Of a stretch of DNA of 64,000 bases, positions 1 through 9,268 are shown in pieces. The position numbers and the translations under genes are program-made. The first letter of the stretch is position 1. Every line of letters begins with the position of its first letter. The notes under the pieces were generated by a model. The model had not been told where the DNA came from and did no database searches. It saw only the letters and a program-made list of their open reading frames with translations. This stretch comes from Fen-455 sp050015175. Its GTDB lineage: Bacteria; Actinomycetota; Acidimicrobiia; Acidimicrobiales; Bog-793. Where the stretch lies: NCBI GenBank assembly GCA_050015175.1, contig JBEKBX010000001.1, forward strand, positions 124,001-188,000, written 5' to 3'.

Positions 1-151
1 CGTCCCAGTCGCGCCGGAGACCGGCCAGATGGTGCTGGCGGCCGGACGCGTCCGCGAGCACTCCGTCGACGTCGAAGACGACCGCTGGGCCCGGGGCCCT
101 GGGTTCGGCGCGCCAGGTCCATGTTCCCGGGTAGCTGCGCCCGGCGCTCAT
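1..151 (-). CDS. HAD-superfamily hydrolase, N-terminal fragment
   Basis: Only the first 50 codons lie in the window; the gene runs off the left edge. The visible sequence contains VVFDVDGVLAD, which is HAD motif I (DxDG) with the nucleophile Asp and the general-acid Asp two residues later. About 22 residues precede this motif. The ATG overlaps the acs stop codon as ATGA (bases 151-148 read on the minus strand), so it is very probably translationally coupled to acetyl-CoA synthetase. The family includes phosphatases of small metabolites, nucleotides and proteins; the substrate cannot be told from this fragment. Confidence 0.7.
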   Translation of the reverse strand, partial: MSAGRSYPGTWTWRAEPRAPGPAVVFDVDGVLADASGRQHHLAGLRRDWD

Positions 152-2142
152 TCCTCGCCGGCGCCGGTCGCGGCACGGCGACGGAGGTCGGCCACGACCG
201 CGGGGTCGGCCAGCGTGGTCGTGTCGCCGAGGTCGCGTCCCTCGGCGACGTCCCTCAAGAGCCGCCGCATGATCTTGCCGGAGCGCGTCTTCGGAAGATC
301 GTCGGTGAAGATGACGGCCCGTGGCCGGGCGATCGCCCCGATCTTCTCCACGACGTGCGCCCGCAGGGCCTCCGCGTGGTCGTCGCCGACCTCGAAGCCG
401 TGCTTCAAGGTGACAAAGGCGATGATCACCTGCCCGGTCGTCGCGTCGTTGGCGCCCACGACCGCCGCTTCTGCAACGCTCGGATGGTCGACGAGCGCGG
501 ACTCCACCTCGGTGGTCGATACGCGGTGGCCCGAGACGTTCATGACATCGTCGACCCGCCCGAGGAGCCAGAAGTACCCGTCATCGTCGACCTTGGCCCC
601 GTCGCCTGCGAAGTAGCGCCCCTCGAAGCGGCTCCAGTACGTCTGGCGGTACCGTTCCGGGTCGCCGTAGATGCCCCGCAGCATGGCCGGCCAGGGCCGC
701 GTGAGCGTGAGGTACCCGCCGCCGCGCTCGACGGTCTTGCCGGCGTCGTCGACGACCTCGGCTTCGATCCCCGGCAACGGGAAGGTCGCGCTTCCCGGCT
801 TCAAGGTCGTCACGCCGGGCAACGGCGAGATCATGATGGCACCGGTCTCGGTCTGCCACCACGTGTCGACGACGGGGCAGCGGCCGCCGCCGATCTGGCG
901 CCAGTACCAGATCCAGGCCTCCGGATTGATCGGCTCACCGACCGAGCCGAGCATCCGCAGGCTCGACAGGTCGTGTGCGGCGGGATAGTCCGTCCCCCAT
1001 TTCATGAAGGTGCGAATGGCCGTCGGCGCCGTGTACAGCGTCGTTACCCCGTAGCGTGCGATGATCGACCACCAGCGGTCCCGGTCGGGGAAATCGGGAG
1101 CTCCCTCGTAAAGCACGCTCGTGGCCCCGTTCGCGAGCGGCCCGTAGACGATGTAGCTGTGGCCTGTGACCCACCCGATGTCGGCGGCGCACCAATAGAC
1201 GTCGGTCTCGGGCTTCAAGTCGAAGACCGTCCGGTGCGTGAAGGCGACCTGGGTCAGGTAGCCACCGGTGGTGTGCATGATCCCCTTCGGGCGAGCCGTC
1301 GTGCCGGAGGTGTAGAGAAGGAAGAGCAGGTCCTCCGCATCCATAGCCTCGGCGGGGCTGTGCGGGCTCTGGCCGGACACCAGCTCGTGCCACCAGTGGT
1401 CGCGCCCGTCCTGCATGACGAGGTTCCTCGCGGCCTCACCGAGGCGGCGGACCACGAGCACGTTCTCGATCGAGCGGGCACCGCTCGAGAGCGCGTGGTC
1501 GGCGTTCGCCTTCAGCTCGACGGCGTGCCCGCGTCTCCAACCCCCGTCGGCGGTGATGAGCAGCCGGGCGTCGGCGTCCTCGATCCGGTCACGCAGGGCG
1601 TCTGCGGAGAAGCCCCCGAACACCACCGAGTGCGCGGCACCGATCCGCGCGCAGGCCAGCATCGCCACAGGAAGCTCGGGGATCATCGGCATGTAGATGG
1701 CCACCCGATCACCGCGCTCGATGCCCAACGAGCGCAACGCGTTGGCGCATCGCCCGACCTCGTCGAGCAGCTGCGCATAAGTAATCGTGCGGCGGTCCCC
1801 GGGCTCGCCTTCGAAGAAGAAGGCGACCTTGTCGCCGGTCCCCGCCTCGACGTGGCGGTCGAGGCAATTGAACGCGACGTTCAGCCGGCCTCCGACGAAC
1901 CACTTGGCGAACGGCAGCTGCCAGTCGAGCACCCGATCCCACGGCTCGAACCAGGTCAGGGCTTTGGCCTGAGCCGCCCAGAACTCCTCGGGGTCGGCTT
2001 CCGCCTGCCGGTACATCGTCCGGTCGGACACGAGCGCCGAGCGGGCGAAGTCTTCGGGCGGAGGAAAAGTCCGTAGCTCGGCAAGGTAGTCCTCGATCGC
2101 GGCGGTGTGCACTGGGCCCCCGCCCCCCCTTGCGTCGCTCAT
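148..2142 (-). CDS. acs: acetyl-CoA synthetase (AMP-forming)
   Basis: Activates acetate to acetyl-AMP and then acetyl-CoA in the cytoplasm, with ATP and CoA. The protein is 664 aa, close to the family's usual 650. Visible signatures are the N-terminal ACAS segment (YRQAEADPEEFW), the adenylation P-loop LLYTSGTTARPKG, the WWQTETG motif of the adenylation domain and the C-terminal PKTRSGKIMRR with the catalytic lysine that is commonly regulated by acetylation. The P-loop has TTARPKG where most members have STGKPKG, a mild variation. I chose the ATG at 2142 because AGGGAGG lies 6 nt before it; an upstream in-frame start at 2172 has no such site. The HAD gene overlaps its stop. Confidence 0.95.
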   Translation of the reverse strand: MSDARGGGGPVHTAAIEDYLAELRTFPPPEDFARSALVSDRTMYRQAEADPEEFWAAQAKALTWFEPWDRVLDWQLPFAKWFVGGRLNVAFNCLDRHVEAGTGDKVAFFFEGEPGDRRTITYAQLLDEVGRCANALRSLGIERGDRVAIYMPMIPELPVAMLACARIGAAHSVVFGGFSADALRDRIEDADARLLITADGGWRRGHAVELKANADHALSSGARSIENVLVVRRLGEAARNLVMQDGRDHWWHELVSGQSPHSPAEAMDAEDLLFLLYTSGTTARPKGIMHTTGGYLTQVAFTHRTVFDLKPETDVYWCAADIGWVTGHSYIVYGPLANGATSVLYEGAPDFPDRDRWWSIIARYGVTTLYTAPTAIRTFMKWGTDYPAAHDLSSLRMLGSVGEPINPEAWIWYWRQIGGGRCPVVDTWWQTETGAIMISPLPGVTTLKPGSATFPLPGIEAEVVDDAGKTVERGGGYLTLTRPWPAMLRGIYGDPERYRQTYWSRFEGRYFAGDGAKVDDDGYFWLLGRVDDVMNVSGHRVSTTEVESALVDHPSVAEAAVVGANDATTGQVIIAFVTLKHGFEVGDDHAEALRAHVVEKIGAIARPRAVIFTDDLPKTRSGKIMRRLLRDVAEGRDLGDTTTLADPAVVADLRRRAATGAGEE

Positions 2143-2267
2143 CGTCGCCTCCCTGACCGCTCGCCGGCACACACCGATCTCTCGTGAAGAGCCGACATCG
2201 GCCCCACCGGCACCGGTCGCCCACCCTACCGACCGGCGGCTCGGCCGACTGCCACAATGGAGCGCAC

Positions 2268-5231
2268 ATGCCCGAGTACGTCACCGTCGCCCGCCTGGCG
2301 GTTCCCGTCGGCTGGCGAGTGATCATCGTGAGTGACCTCTTTCTCGGAGCGAAGCGAACGGAGGCGTCTGGTTCCGCTTCCGTGGAGCTCGCCCGAGCTC
2401 TCGAACGCGCCGAGGGCCCGGGCGCCTTGGTCGTCGCCGGCAACGCCTTCGACCTGCTGGTACCTCCCGACGGCGACCCCGCAGCGGCACTCGGAGCACA
2501 CGAGGAGCTGCGCCGGGCGCTCAATGCCTACCTGGCGGCGGACCGCAGTCGGCGGGCCGTCCTCCTGCCCGGCAACCGCGACCGGGCCGTCCTCTACGAC
2601 CCGGAGGCGAATGCCGCCGTTGTCGACGCCGGTTTCGAGGTCGCGCTCTCGGCCCAGCTGCAGGTGGCGACGGCCGCAGGGCCCAAACAGGTCTGCATCG
2701 AGCCCGGGTGGCGTTTCGACGAGCGCAACGCCTTCGTCGATCCGACCGACAAGCGCGACACGCCGCTCGGCCAGCACGCGGTGGCTGAGATCCTGCCGGC
2801 GCTTGCCGGATCGACCTCGCCGTGGCTCGCCGGCATCGACCGGCTGGCCGATCCTTCGGGCCTGCCACGTTTCGTGGCCTCGCGCCTCACCTACCGCCGC
2901 ATCGTCCGGTGGCTGTGGTGGCTGCTTGTCCCCATCGCAGTAGCACTTTTCGCCAGGCTCCCCGACTGGTGGTTGTTCGGCGTGCCGAAACGGCTCGAGC
3001 CCTTCTCGTCCTGGTTGCTCGGTCTCGGCCTCACCCTGGTGGCAGAGGTGATCGTGGCCGGAATCGTCCTCGCCGTGGTCAATCACCGGGTCTGGCACTC
3101 GGCCGGGCGATCGCTGCTCGGACCGGCAGCCCATCACGCCAACGACAGAGCTCGTGAAGCAACCCGCCCGATCCTTGCCGCGGGAGGCCTCGGTCTGGTG
3201 ACAGGCCACACGCTCCAGCCTGAGCTCGCGAGGGTCGGCACCGGCTTTTACGCGAACTCCGGGGCGTGCGGGGAAGTCGTGGAGGAAAGGGCGTCGCGCC
3301 TTGGCCTGCCCCCGGTCTTCGTCCATCTCCGGCAGGTCTCCTGGGTCGAGATCGAGGGGGGAGCGGAGGTGCACGCGAGGCTTCTCCTCGCGCGCAGGTA
3401 CCTGAGCCCGGTCACGGTGCTGGAGCGGTTCGCGGCCGGGCGCCTGCAGCCCACCGATAGGGAGCCGGAGGTGGTCGCCTCTTTCCCCGGCGGGCGCGTG
3501 TGGCCACAGGTCACCGATTCCGCCCGCAGTCTCAGGCGGGTACGGCGGCTTACCGCTGCAGGGATCGCGATCCTGGGACTCAGCGACCTCGTCTCTGCCG
3601 TCGTGCCACCTCAGGTCCGGGGGCGGCTCCACCCCTTGCTCGGCTACATCCCCCTCGGGGTGAGCGAGGCCGCGGGAGCTCTGGTCGCGCTCGCCGGCGT
3701 CGGGCTGCTGGCGGTCGCCCGCGGTGTCAGACGGGGCCAGCGCCTGGCTTGGCTCGTCGCGATAGGGCTCCTCGGCGGCACGGTCGCACTGCATCTGATC
3801 CGACATGGCGAGGTGGTCCAGTCCATCGCGGCCCTCGCGCTCGTGGCCGTACTGTGGTGGGCGAGGAATTCCTTTCGGGCGCGTTTCGACCTGCCTTCGC
3901 TGCGAGCAGGCCTCTCCACGCTCCTCGGCGGGGTCATCGGGGTCACTCTCATCGGCGCGACGGTGCTCTGGAGCGTGATCCCGACGCATCGTGGAGGCCG
4001 TCCAATCACCTGGGACCAAGCCTGGTGGGCAACTGCCGGGCGGCTCGTCGGTATCCGCACGGTGCCCCTCAATCCTCGCGTGGACGCGTTCTTGTACCCG
4101 GCCCTGCTCGCCATCGGGCTCGGGTTGGCAGCGGTCGCGCTCGTGCTGGCGTTCCGGCCCGTCGTCGACCGGCGCCTCTCGAACGGCCGCACTGACACCA
4201 CCGAACGCGCCGCCGACATCGTCCGGCGCCTGGGCACAGGGACGCTCGACTACTTCGCCCTCCGCAGCGACAAGCAGGCCTTCCTAGACCGCGACGGCCT
4301 GGTCGCCCACGCGATCTACGGAGGCATCTGCCTCGTCTCACCCGACCCGATCTGCGAGCCCGAGGAGCGCGACGAGCTCTGGTCGGCGTTCCGCCGCTAC
4401 GCGGACGACCGCGGCTGGTCGGTGGCCGTGCTCGGGGCCGGCGAGGAGTGGCTCGGCGTCTACCGACGCTCCGGCATGCACGAGCGTTACATCGGCGACG
4501 AGGGCGTCGTGGACGTGCGAACCTTCTCGCTCGAAGGCGGTGCCCGCAAGGGCCTGCGCCAGGCGGTCAACAGGATCGCGAACTACGGCTACACCATCTC
4601 GTTCCACGACCCGGCCCGGGTCGAGCCCGCGCTCGCCGACGCCGTCAGGGCCGTCATGGTGCAGCGGCGCCGCGGCGAGGTGGAACGGGGCTTCTCGATG
4701 ACGCTCGGGCGCATTTTCGACCCTCGCGACCAGGGCCTCCTGCTTGCGATCGCGCATGGCCCCGATGGCTGCCCGGTCGCGTTCTGCCAGTTCGTCCCCG
4801 CACCGGGCATACACGGCTACTCGCTCGATCTCATGCGCCGTGACCAGGGCAAGCACCCCAACGGACTCCTCGATTTCATCATCGTCCGGACGATCGAGCG
4901 GCTGCGCAGCTGTGGGGACGAGCACCTCGGGCTCAACTTCGCCGCCATGCGGGCCGTCGTCGCCGGTGAGGACGGAGGCGGCGTCCAAAGGTGGCTGCTG
5001 AGGCGGATGTCGGACTCGATGCAGATCGAGTCGCTCTGGCAGTTCAACGCGAAGTTCGGCCCCCAGTGGCTGCCGCGATATGTGGTGTGGGACGCGGCCG
5101 AGAACACGCTGCCGATGGCACTGGCCATCGCGCGAGCGGAGTCGTTCTGGGAGCTTCCTCTTATCGGGAGGTTCTTCCAACCTCCGGGCAATGGCAAGGG
5201 CGTCGAGGACGTCGCCGTGCCGTCGCGTTGA
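2268..5231 (+). CDS. lysylphosphatidylglycerol-synthase-like protein fused to a degenerate metallophosphoesterase domain
   Basis: A 987-aa membrane protein. Residues 1-340 have the fold pattern of calcineurin-like/LpxH-type phosphoesterases, but the metal ligands are changed: SDLFLG (residues 22-27) for SDLHLG, GNAFD (58-62) for GDxxD, GNRD (102-105) for GNHD, and GHTL (313-316) for GHTH. Two hydrophobic segments (about 215-230 and 249-272) sit inside this domain. About five more membrane segments follow (about 400-640), then a C-terminal DUF2156 domain of the MprF/LPG-synthase type (from about residue 655) that normally transfers an aminoacyl group from tRNA to phosphatidylglycerol. No lysyl-tRNA synthetase domain is attached. 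The ATG at 2268 has GGAG 5 nt upstream. The substrate and the role of the phosphoesterase-like part are unknown. Confidence 0.8.
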   Translation: MPEYVTVARLAVPVGWRVIIVSDLFLGAKRTEASGSASVELARALERAEGPGALVVAGNAFDLLVPPDGDPAAALGAHEELRRALNAYLAADRSRRAVLLPGNRDRAVLYDPEANAAVVDAGFEVALSAQLQVATAAGPKQVCIEPGWRFDERNAFVDPTDKRDTPLGQHAVAEILPALAGSTSPWLAGIDRLADPSGLPRFVASRLTYRRIVRWLWWLLVPIAVALFARLPDWWLFGVPKRLEPFSSWLLGLGLTLVAEVIVAGIVLAVVNHRVWHSAGRSLLGPAAHHANDRAREATRPILAAGGLGLVTGHTLQPELARVGTGFYANSGACGEVVEERASRLGLPPVFVHLRQVSWVEIEGGAEVHARLLLARRYLSPVTVLERFAAGRLQPTDREPEVVASFPGGRVWPQVTDSARSLRRVRRLTAAGIAILGLSDLVSAVVPPQVRGRLHPLLGYIPLGVSEAAGALVALAGVGLLAVARGVRRGQRLAWLVAIGLLGGTVALHLIRHGEVVQSIAALALVAVLWWARNSFRARFDLPSLRAGLSTLLGGVIGVTLIGATVLWSVIPTHRGGRPITWDQAWWATAGRLVGIRTVPLNPRVDAFLYPALLAIGLGLAAVALVLAFRPVVDRRLSNGRTDTTERAADIVRRLGTGTLDYFALRSDKQAFLDRDGLVAHAIYGGICLVSPDPICEPEERDELWSAFRRYADDRGWSVAVLGAGEEWLGVYRRSGMHERYIGDEGVVDVRTFSLEGGARKGLRQAVNRIANYGYTISFHDPARVEPALADAVRAVMVQRRRGEVERGFSMTLGRIFDPRDQGLLLAIAHGPDGCPVAFCQFVPAPGIHGYSLDLMRRDQGKHPNGLLDFIIVRTIERLRSCGDEHLGLNFAAMRAVVAGEDGGGVQRWLLRRMSDSMQIESLWQFNAKFGPQWLPRYVVWDAAENTLPMALAIARAESFWELPLIGRFFQPPGNGKGVEDVAVPSR

Positions 5232-5348
5232 GGTTCAGTGGTTCTCGACCTCCTAGTCCCACCCGGCAACGATCCTGTGTCCGTTCGGCGCCGAGCGCAA
5301 CGGGCCCTCGCCAACGGGCTCGACGGAACGGAGCTGGAAGGTCAGCTT

Positions 5349-5392
5349 GTGCCGGGCAGGAGGAACTTCGGCGGGGCCGGCTGTCCCGGCAC
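5349..5392. terminator. hairpin between convergent genes
   Basis: GTGCCGGG (5349-5356) and CCCGGCAC (5385-5392) form a perfect 8-bp stem between the end of the LPG-synthase-like gene and the end of the lipoprotein pseudogene. There is no T-tract, so a factor-independent terminator is only a possibility. The remaining sequence 5232-5406 shows no gene. Confidence 0.35.
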
Positions 5393-5406
5393 GAAGAGCT
5401 AGGACA

Positions 5407-5918
5407 TCACCTTTCGCGGGACGGTTCCGCTAGGGATTTGCTCAACGACTCGATGTGGGCCTGGTCGGCGGAGGGCAGGAGCTTCTGCTCCGGCGGACAC
5501 AACTCGACCAGCGCAACGGCGTCGATGGCATTGAAGGTGGTCACGCTCTTCGGAAGGTGGGTCTGCGACTCGACGCTTCTGGCCCCGATCACCACCGATT
5601 CCATGGCGTCGTCCACCCCGCCGCCCCGCTTCAGGAAGGCGCAGAACGCCGAGCCGTCGGTGAGCAACGCCTGCAGGGCCACTTCCTGCCTGGAGTCCAA
5701 GTGGGAGGAGAGGGAGGGTCCACCTTGGCCAGGTCCTGGAAGTACTGGGCGTCCTGAGCGTAGGAGGTCCTGGGGGCGACGAGCGGCCGGTTGGCCGATG
5801 CCTTGGGTCCGGCCGCGGACTGGCTAGCGGAGGAGGAGCAACCGCCGGCAAGAGCCGCGCACACCACGACTGCGACGACTGTCTTGGCGTTGATGATGAT
5901 GCGGGCCCGGCCGGTCAA
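5407..5918 (-). pseudogene. frameshifted small lipoprotein
   Basis: The 5' part encodes a lipoprotein signal (VVAVVVCAALAGGC followed by a Ser-rich linker) beginning at a TTG at 5918. It reads ...YFQDLAKVD near 5715 and must then shift frame to continue as PSLSSHLDSRQEVALQALL, ending at the TGA at 5407. One C missing from the run near 5711-5714 (GACCCTCCC for GACCCCTCCC) explains the shift. The restored product is about 170 aa with no family I recognise. It lies 7 bp downstream of the phosphoesterase pseudogene on the same strand and probably shared its transcript. The lesion could be real decay or a homopolymer error in the assembly. Confidence 0.6.
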
Positions 5919-5925
5919 TCGTTCT

Positions 5926-7443
5926 CTAGCCCGCCGGCGTGCAGTTGGCCCCGGCAGTGGTGGACGGCGAGTGGATCGGGTCGTTGAGGTTGATCGTGTT
6001 GTCGCCGTTGAGCCCGAGGGCGCCGGACAGGTTGTTGCCCTTGCAGGCGGAGTCGTGACCGTCACTGCAGTTGTCCGGGGCGATCCAGCTGAAGTTGGGG
6101 ACGGTGTTGTCCACGAGGTCGTGGACGAGGCCGTCGGACGGGCTGTCCAGGTTGGCGATGTGGTTGGCGTCGCAGTTGGTGCCACCGTCTGCCGGCGTCG
6201 TGAGGGGCCCGCTCGCGCCCACGCCCGAGAGCGACTCGAACCAGGGGAAGGGGAAGTGCTAGGCCACGTACTGGTCGGCGTACTCGGGGTTGTTGGTGCT
6301 GTAGGCCTGGCCGTCCGGACCGGTGCCGTTGCCGGCGACCAGGGAGGCGGCGGTGTAGGTGCTGGTGTCAGCCACCCCGACGATGTAGGTCGATGTGCCG
6401 TCCGGCGCCACGACCGAAGTGCCGGGGGCTGCATCGAAGTTCGCGCTGAGCGTGAGGGTGTTGGACGTGTTGCTGGCGATGGCGCCGTACTCGCCCGCGC
6501 CTGTACCGCCGGTGATCATCACCTCGTCATTGGTGTAGGCGTTGGCGGGCCAGGTCTGGCTGACGTCGAGGAGCGTCGAGGTGGAGCCGCCGCTCGCCGT
6601 GGAGCTGACCAGTTCGCTGGCAACCGGGTAACCCTCGGCACCGCTCAGGTAGGTCGGGTTGCTCACAGGGTTCTCGGCCATGCCGTCAGGGTTGCCCGGC
6701 GCGCCGCAGGCACCCGAGTCACGGCCGGGGACGCTGTTGGCCACAAGGGAGGTCGAGCCGATCTGCTGGGCGCCGCCGAGGCCCTGAGCGTAGCCCTTCC
6801 AGGTCACGCCGGCCAGGTTGAACTGGTCGAAGAGGGTGACGACGTCGGTCGTGTATGTGCACTCGTTGGTGCTCGCCGCGGTGGTGCCGCTCGGCGAGTT
6901 GGGACCCAGCTTCGAGACGGCCTGGCCATAGGACCAGTTGTTGTCGCCCCCGACGCTCGTGCCACCTGTGCCGGAGTCGACGATTCCGTCGGCGGCCCCC
7001 GCTGTGATCCCGGTGTTGCCGGCGAACACGGTGTTGGCGTTGCTGCAGTCGCTCTGCACGTCGTTTTGGGGGCCTGACCGGACACCAGCGTGACGTAGTT
7101 GTCCATGCCGGTGTGGCCGGTGCCGTAGTAGTTCTGCAGCAGGGCACCCTCGGAGGGGGGGTCTGCCACAGGTAGCGGCGTCGTGGATGCCCGAGAACTC
7201 CGAGTTGTACGACTTGTTCTCCGGGATGATCAGCCAGACGTGGCTGATCGAGCCCGGCGCCAGGTTGGCCGTCGTGGTGTACCCGTCGCTCGACGAGAGC
7301 CCGCCGAAGTTCGGGCCGGGTGTCGTGCCGCCTGCGTGCGCGGCGGCGGGGACCAGCGAGGCACCGCAGGCCAGCAGCCCGACGCCGACGGGCGTCAGCG
7401 CTGTTCGGCACCGACGGACGAAAGTGGTTCTCCTGTCTCCCAT
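5926..7443 (-). pseudogene. secreted phosphoesterase (PF04185-type), disrupted
   Basis: Starts at the ATG at 7443 (AGGA upstream) with a Sec signal ending near AAAHA. Recognisable parts of the phosphoesterase/acid-phosphatase family are HVWLIIPENKSYNSEFSG, NYYGTGHTGMDNYVTLVSG and NFSWIAPDNCSDGHDSAC. The reading frame must change near 7175-7185, at the seven-G run 7155-7161 and at the five-G run near 7069-7073, and an in-frame TAG at 6259-6261 separates ...ADQYVA from HFPFPWFESL. About 6390-6630 encodes an inserted module (GTGAGEYGAIASNTSNTLTL) of a type seen in surface and phage structural proteins. The restored gene would encode about 505 aa. Sequencing error is possible for the indels and less so for the TAG. 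Confidence 0.75.
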
Positions 7444-7506
7444 TGATTCCTGCCCCTTTCGGGCGGCTACTAAGGCCGCGTCAGCTTCCAGGAGCAGTAT
7501 CGAATT

Positions 7507-7524
7507 CGGAGGTGAACACCTCCG
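7507..7524. promoter_or_regulatory. perfect 18-bp palindrome upstream of the phosphoesterase pseudogene
   Basis: CGGAGGTGAACACCTCCG is an exact inverted repeat 63 bp before the ATG at 7443. It has the size and symmetry of an operator for a dimeric regulator. The rest of 7444-7681 holds a small hairpin (ACCGGcagttcaCCGGT, 7614-7630) and no gene. Confidence 0.4.
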
Positions 7525-7681
7525 ACCCTGAGTGCCCCACGATCGCGAAGATCGGGTAACGCCTCAATGAAACCTCTACCCCAGATTGGCTCAACCCGTC
7601 CGCGCCCGTGAAACCGGCAGTTCACCGGTCGCTTCGGCGGGGAACTGCCCGGCCGACTTCGTGTTCGCCGGCCCGCAGGCC

Positions 7682-9268
7682 TCAGAAGAGGAAGCCGGCC
7701 GCCCTGATGAAGTCGACCAACGGGGCAGGCCAGATCCCGAACACGAGCGTGACCGCCACGGTCACGAAGATCGCCACCGCCGTCGGACCCGGCACGCTCA
7801 CCGGCCCGAGGTTGACGCTCCTCGGAGCCGCACCGGCCGGAGCGAGCTCCGCTTCCGGGTCACCCTTAAGCGGCAGCGACAGCGAGCCCTCGTCGCGCGC
7901 GGCGCCTGGCGCGAGCCTGACGCCGTACATGAGGAAGATGAGGCGTAGGTAGAACGCAGCGGCGATTGCCGCCGACAACATGGCGATGACGGCCAGCGCA
8001 TACGAGTGGGCCCTCACCGCGGCCGAGATGACGTACAGCTTGGCGAAAAAGCCCGTGGTGAACGGGATCCCCGTCTGGCCGAGTAGCAAAACCGCGAAGG
8101 CGAGAGCCAGCACCGGCTGGCGACGACCGAGACCCCGGTACGCGTCAAGGTCGTGGTCGCGGTCTCCCTTGCCCCCGACGACGGTGATGACAGCGAAGCT
8201 CCCGAGCACCAAGAATGCGTACACGAAGACGTAGTAGACGCTGCCGGAGATCCCCTTGGCGGTCGCAGCCGCGAGGCCGACGAGGATGAACCCGGCGTGG
8301 TTGATCGAGGAGTACGCGAGCATCCGTTTCACGTCGCGCTGTACGAGACCGAGAATCGCCCCGAGCAGCAACGTGAGGATCGCTATCGCCCACAACAGCG
8401 GCTGCCAGTCCGTGCGGAGCACTCCGAAGGTGGAGAAGAAGACGCGCAGCAGCGCCGCGAAGCCGCCGGCTTTGGCGATAGCGGTCATGAACCCGGTCGC
8501 GGGCGTGGGGGCGCCCTGGTAGACGTCCGGCGTCCACATGTGGAACGGCACTGCCGAGACCTTGAAGCCGAAGCCGACGAGCAACAGGCCGAGGCCGGCG
8601 AGCAGGACGCCGTTGGAAGTCACGATGTTGGTGCTCAGGTAGGACGCGATCTGGGGGAGGTTGGTCGACCCTGTCGCCCCGTACACGAGTGCGATCCCGT
8701 AGACGAACACGGCCGAGGAGAACGCGCCAAGGACGAAGTACTTCATGGCGGCCTCACCCGAGGAACGTCGCTTAAGGTCCATCCCGGCGAGAATGTAGAG
8801 CGGGATCGACATGATCTCGAGGGCCACGAAGATGAGGATCAGGTCGTTGGCCGAGGCCATGAGCATCGCGCCCGAGCCCGCCAACAGCGCCAGCACGTGG
8901 TACTCCGGTCCTTCTATCCCCTCGCGGACGAGGAAGTCGTTGGCGATCGCGGAGGCGACGATCAAGATGCAGGACACGAGCACCAAGAAGGCGATGGAGA
9001 AGCCGTCGACCGCCACGGAGTCCGCGATCGTCGTGAACGGCCCACGCGCTTGCACGTCGTGCCAGACCACAAGCGAGGCGACCAGAGCGGCCACCCCGAT
9101 CGCGCCGGAACCGACCGAGTAGAACGCCGTACGCACCTTCGCGAATACGAGCTGGCCCGAGACGAGCAGCACGAGCGCTCCTCCGATGAGGATCAGCTCC
9201 GGGAGGATCGCGACGTAGTTCACGTGAGGCATGACGAAGGTCGCCGGGACCACGCTCGAAAGGCTCAC
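7682..9268 (-). CDS. nuoN: NADH-quinone oxidoreductase subunit N
   Basis: Membrane antiporter-like subunit of complex I, 528 aa, with about 14 hydrophobic segments. The proton-channel part includes GAFSSAVFVYGIALVYG and the TM segment with AVPFHMWTPDVYQGAPTP, typical of NuoN. It is the last gene of the nuo operon; its ATG overlaps the nuoM stop by 4 bp (9265-9268). After it the operon ends without a clear terminator hairpin. Confidence 0.96.
   Translation of the reverse strand: MSLSSVVPATFVMPHVNYVAILPELILIGGALVLLVSGQLVFAKVRTAFYSVGSGAIGVAALVASLVVWHDVQARGPFTTIADSVAVDGFSIAFLVLVSCILIVASAIANDFLVREGIEGPEYHVLALLAGSGAMLMASANDLILIFVALEIMSIPLYILAGMDLKRRSSGEAAMKYFVLGAFSSAVFVYGIALVYGATGSTNLPQIASYLSTNIVTSNGVLLAGLGLLLVGFGFKVSAVPFHMWTPDVYQGAPTPATGFMTAIAKAGGFAALLRVFFSTFGVLRTDWQPLLWAIAILTLLLGAILGLVQRDVKRMLAYSSINHAGFILVGLAAATAKGISGSVYYVFVYAFLVLGSFAVITVVGGKGDRDHDLDAYRGLGRRQPVLALAFAVLLLGQTGIPFTTGFFAKLYVISAAVRAHSYALAVIAMLSAAIAAAFYLRLIFLMYGVRLAPGAARDEGSLSLPLKGDPEAELAPAGAAPRSVNLGPVSVPGPTAVAIFVTVAVTLVFGIWPAPLVDFIRAAGFLF

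Noticed and set aside
121..2076. 651-codon open frame antisense to acetyl-CoA synthetase
   Set aside because: It is the complement of a clearly coding gene in high-GC DNA; the product is Arg/Gly rich with no family features.
7586..7660. tRNA-like hairpin and a reading that resembles translated tRNA sequence
   Set aside because: The stem-loop ACCGG-cagttca-CCGGT has the size of a T arm but lacks the TTCRANY loop, and no acceptor or anticodon arm can be built.
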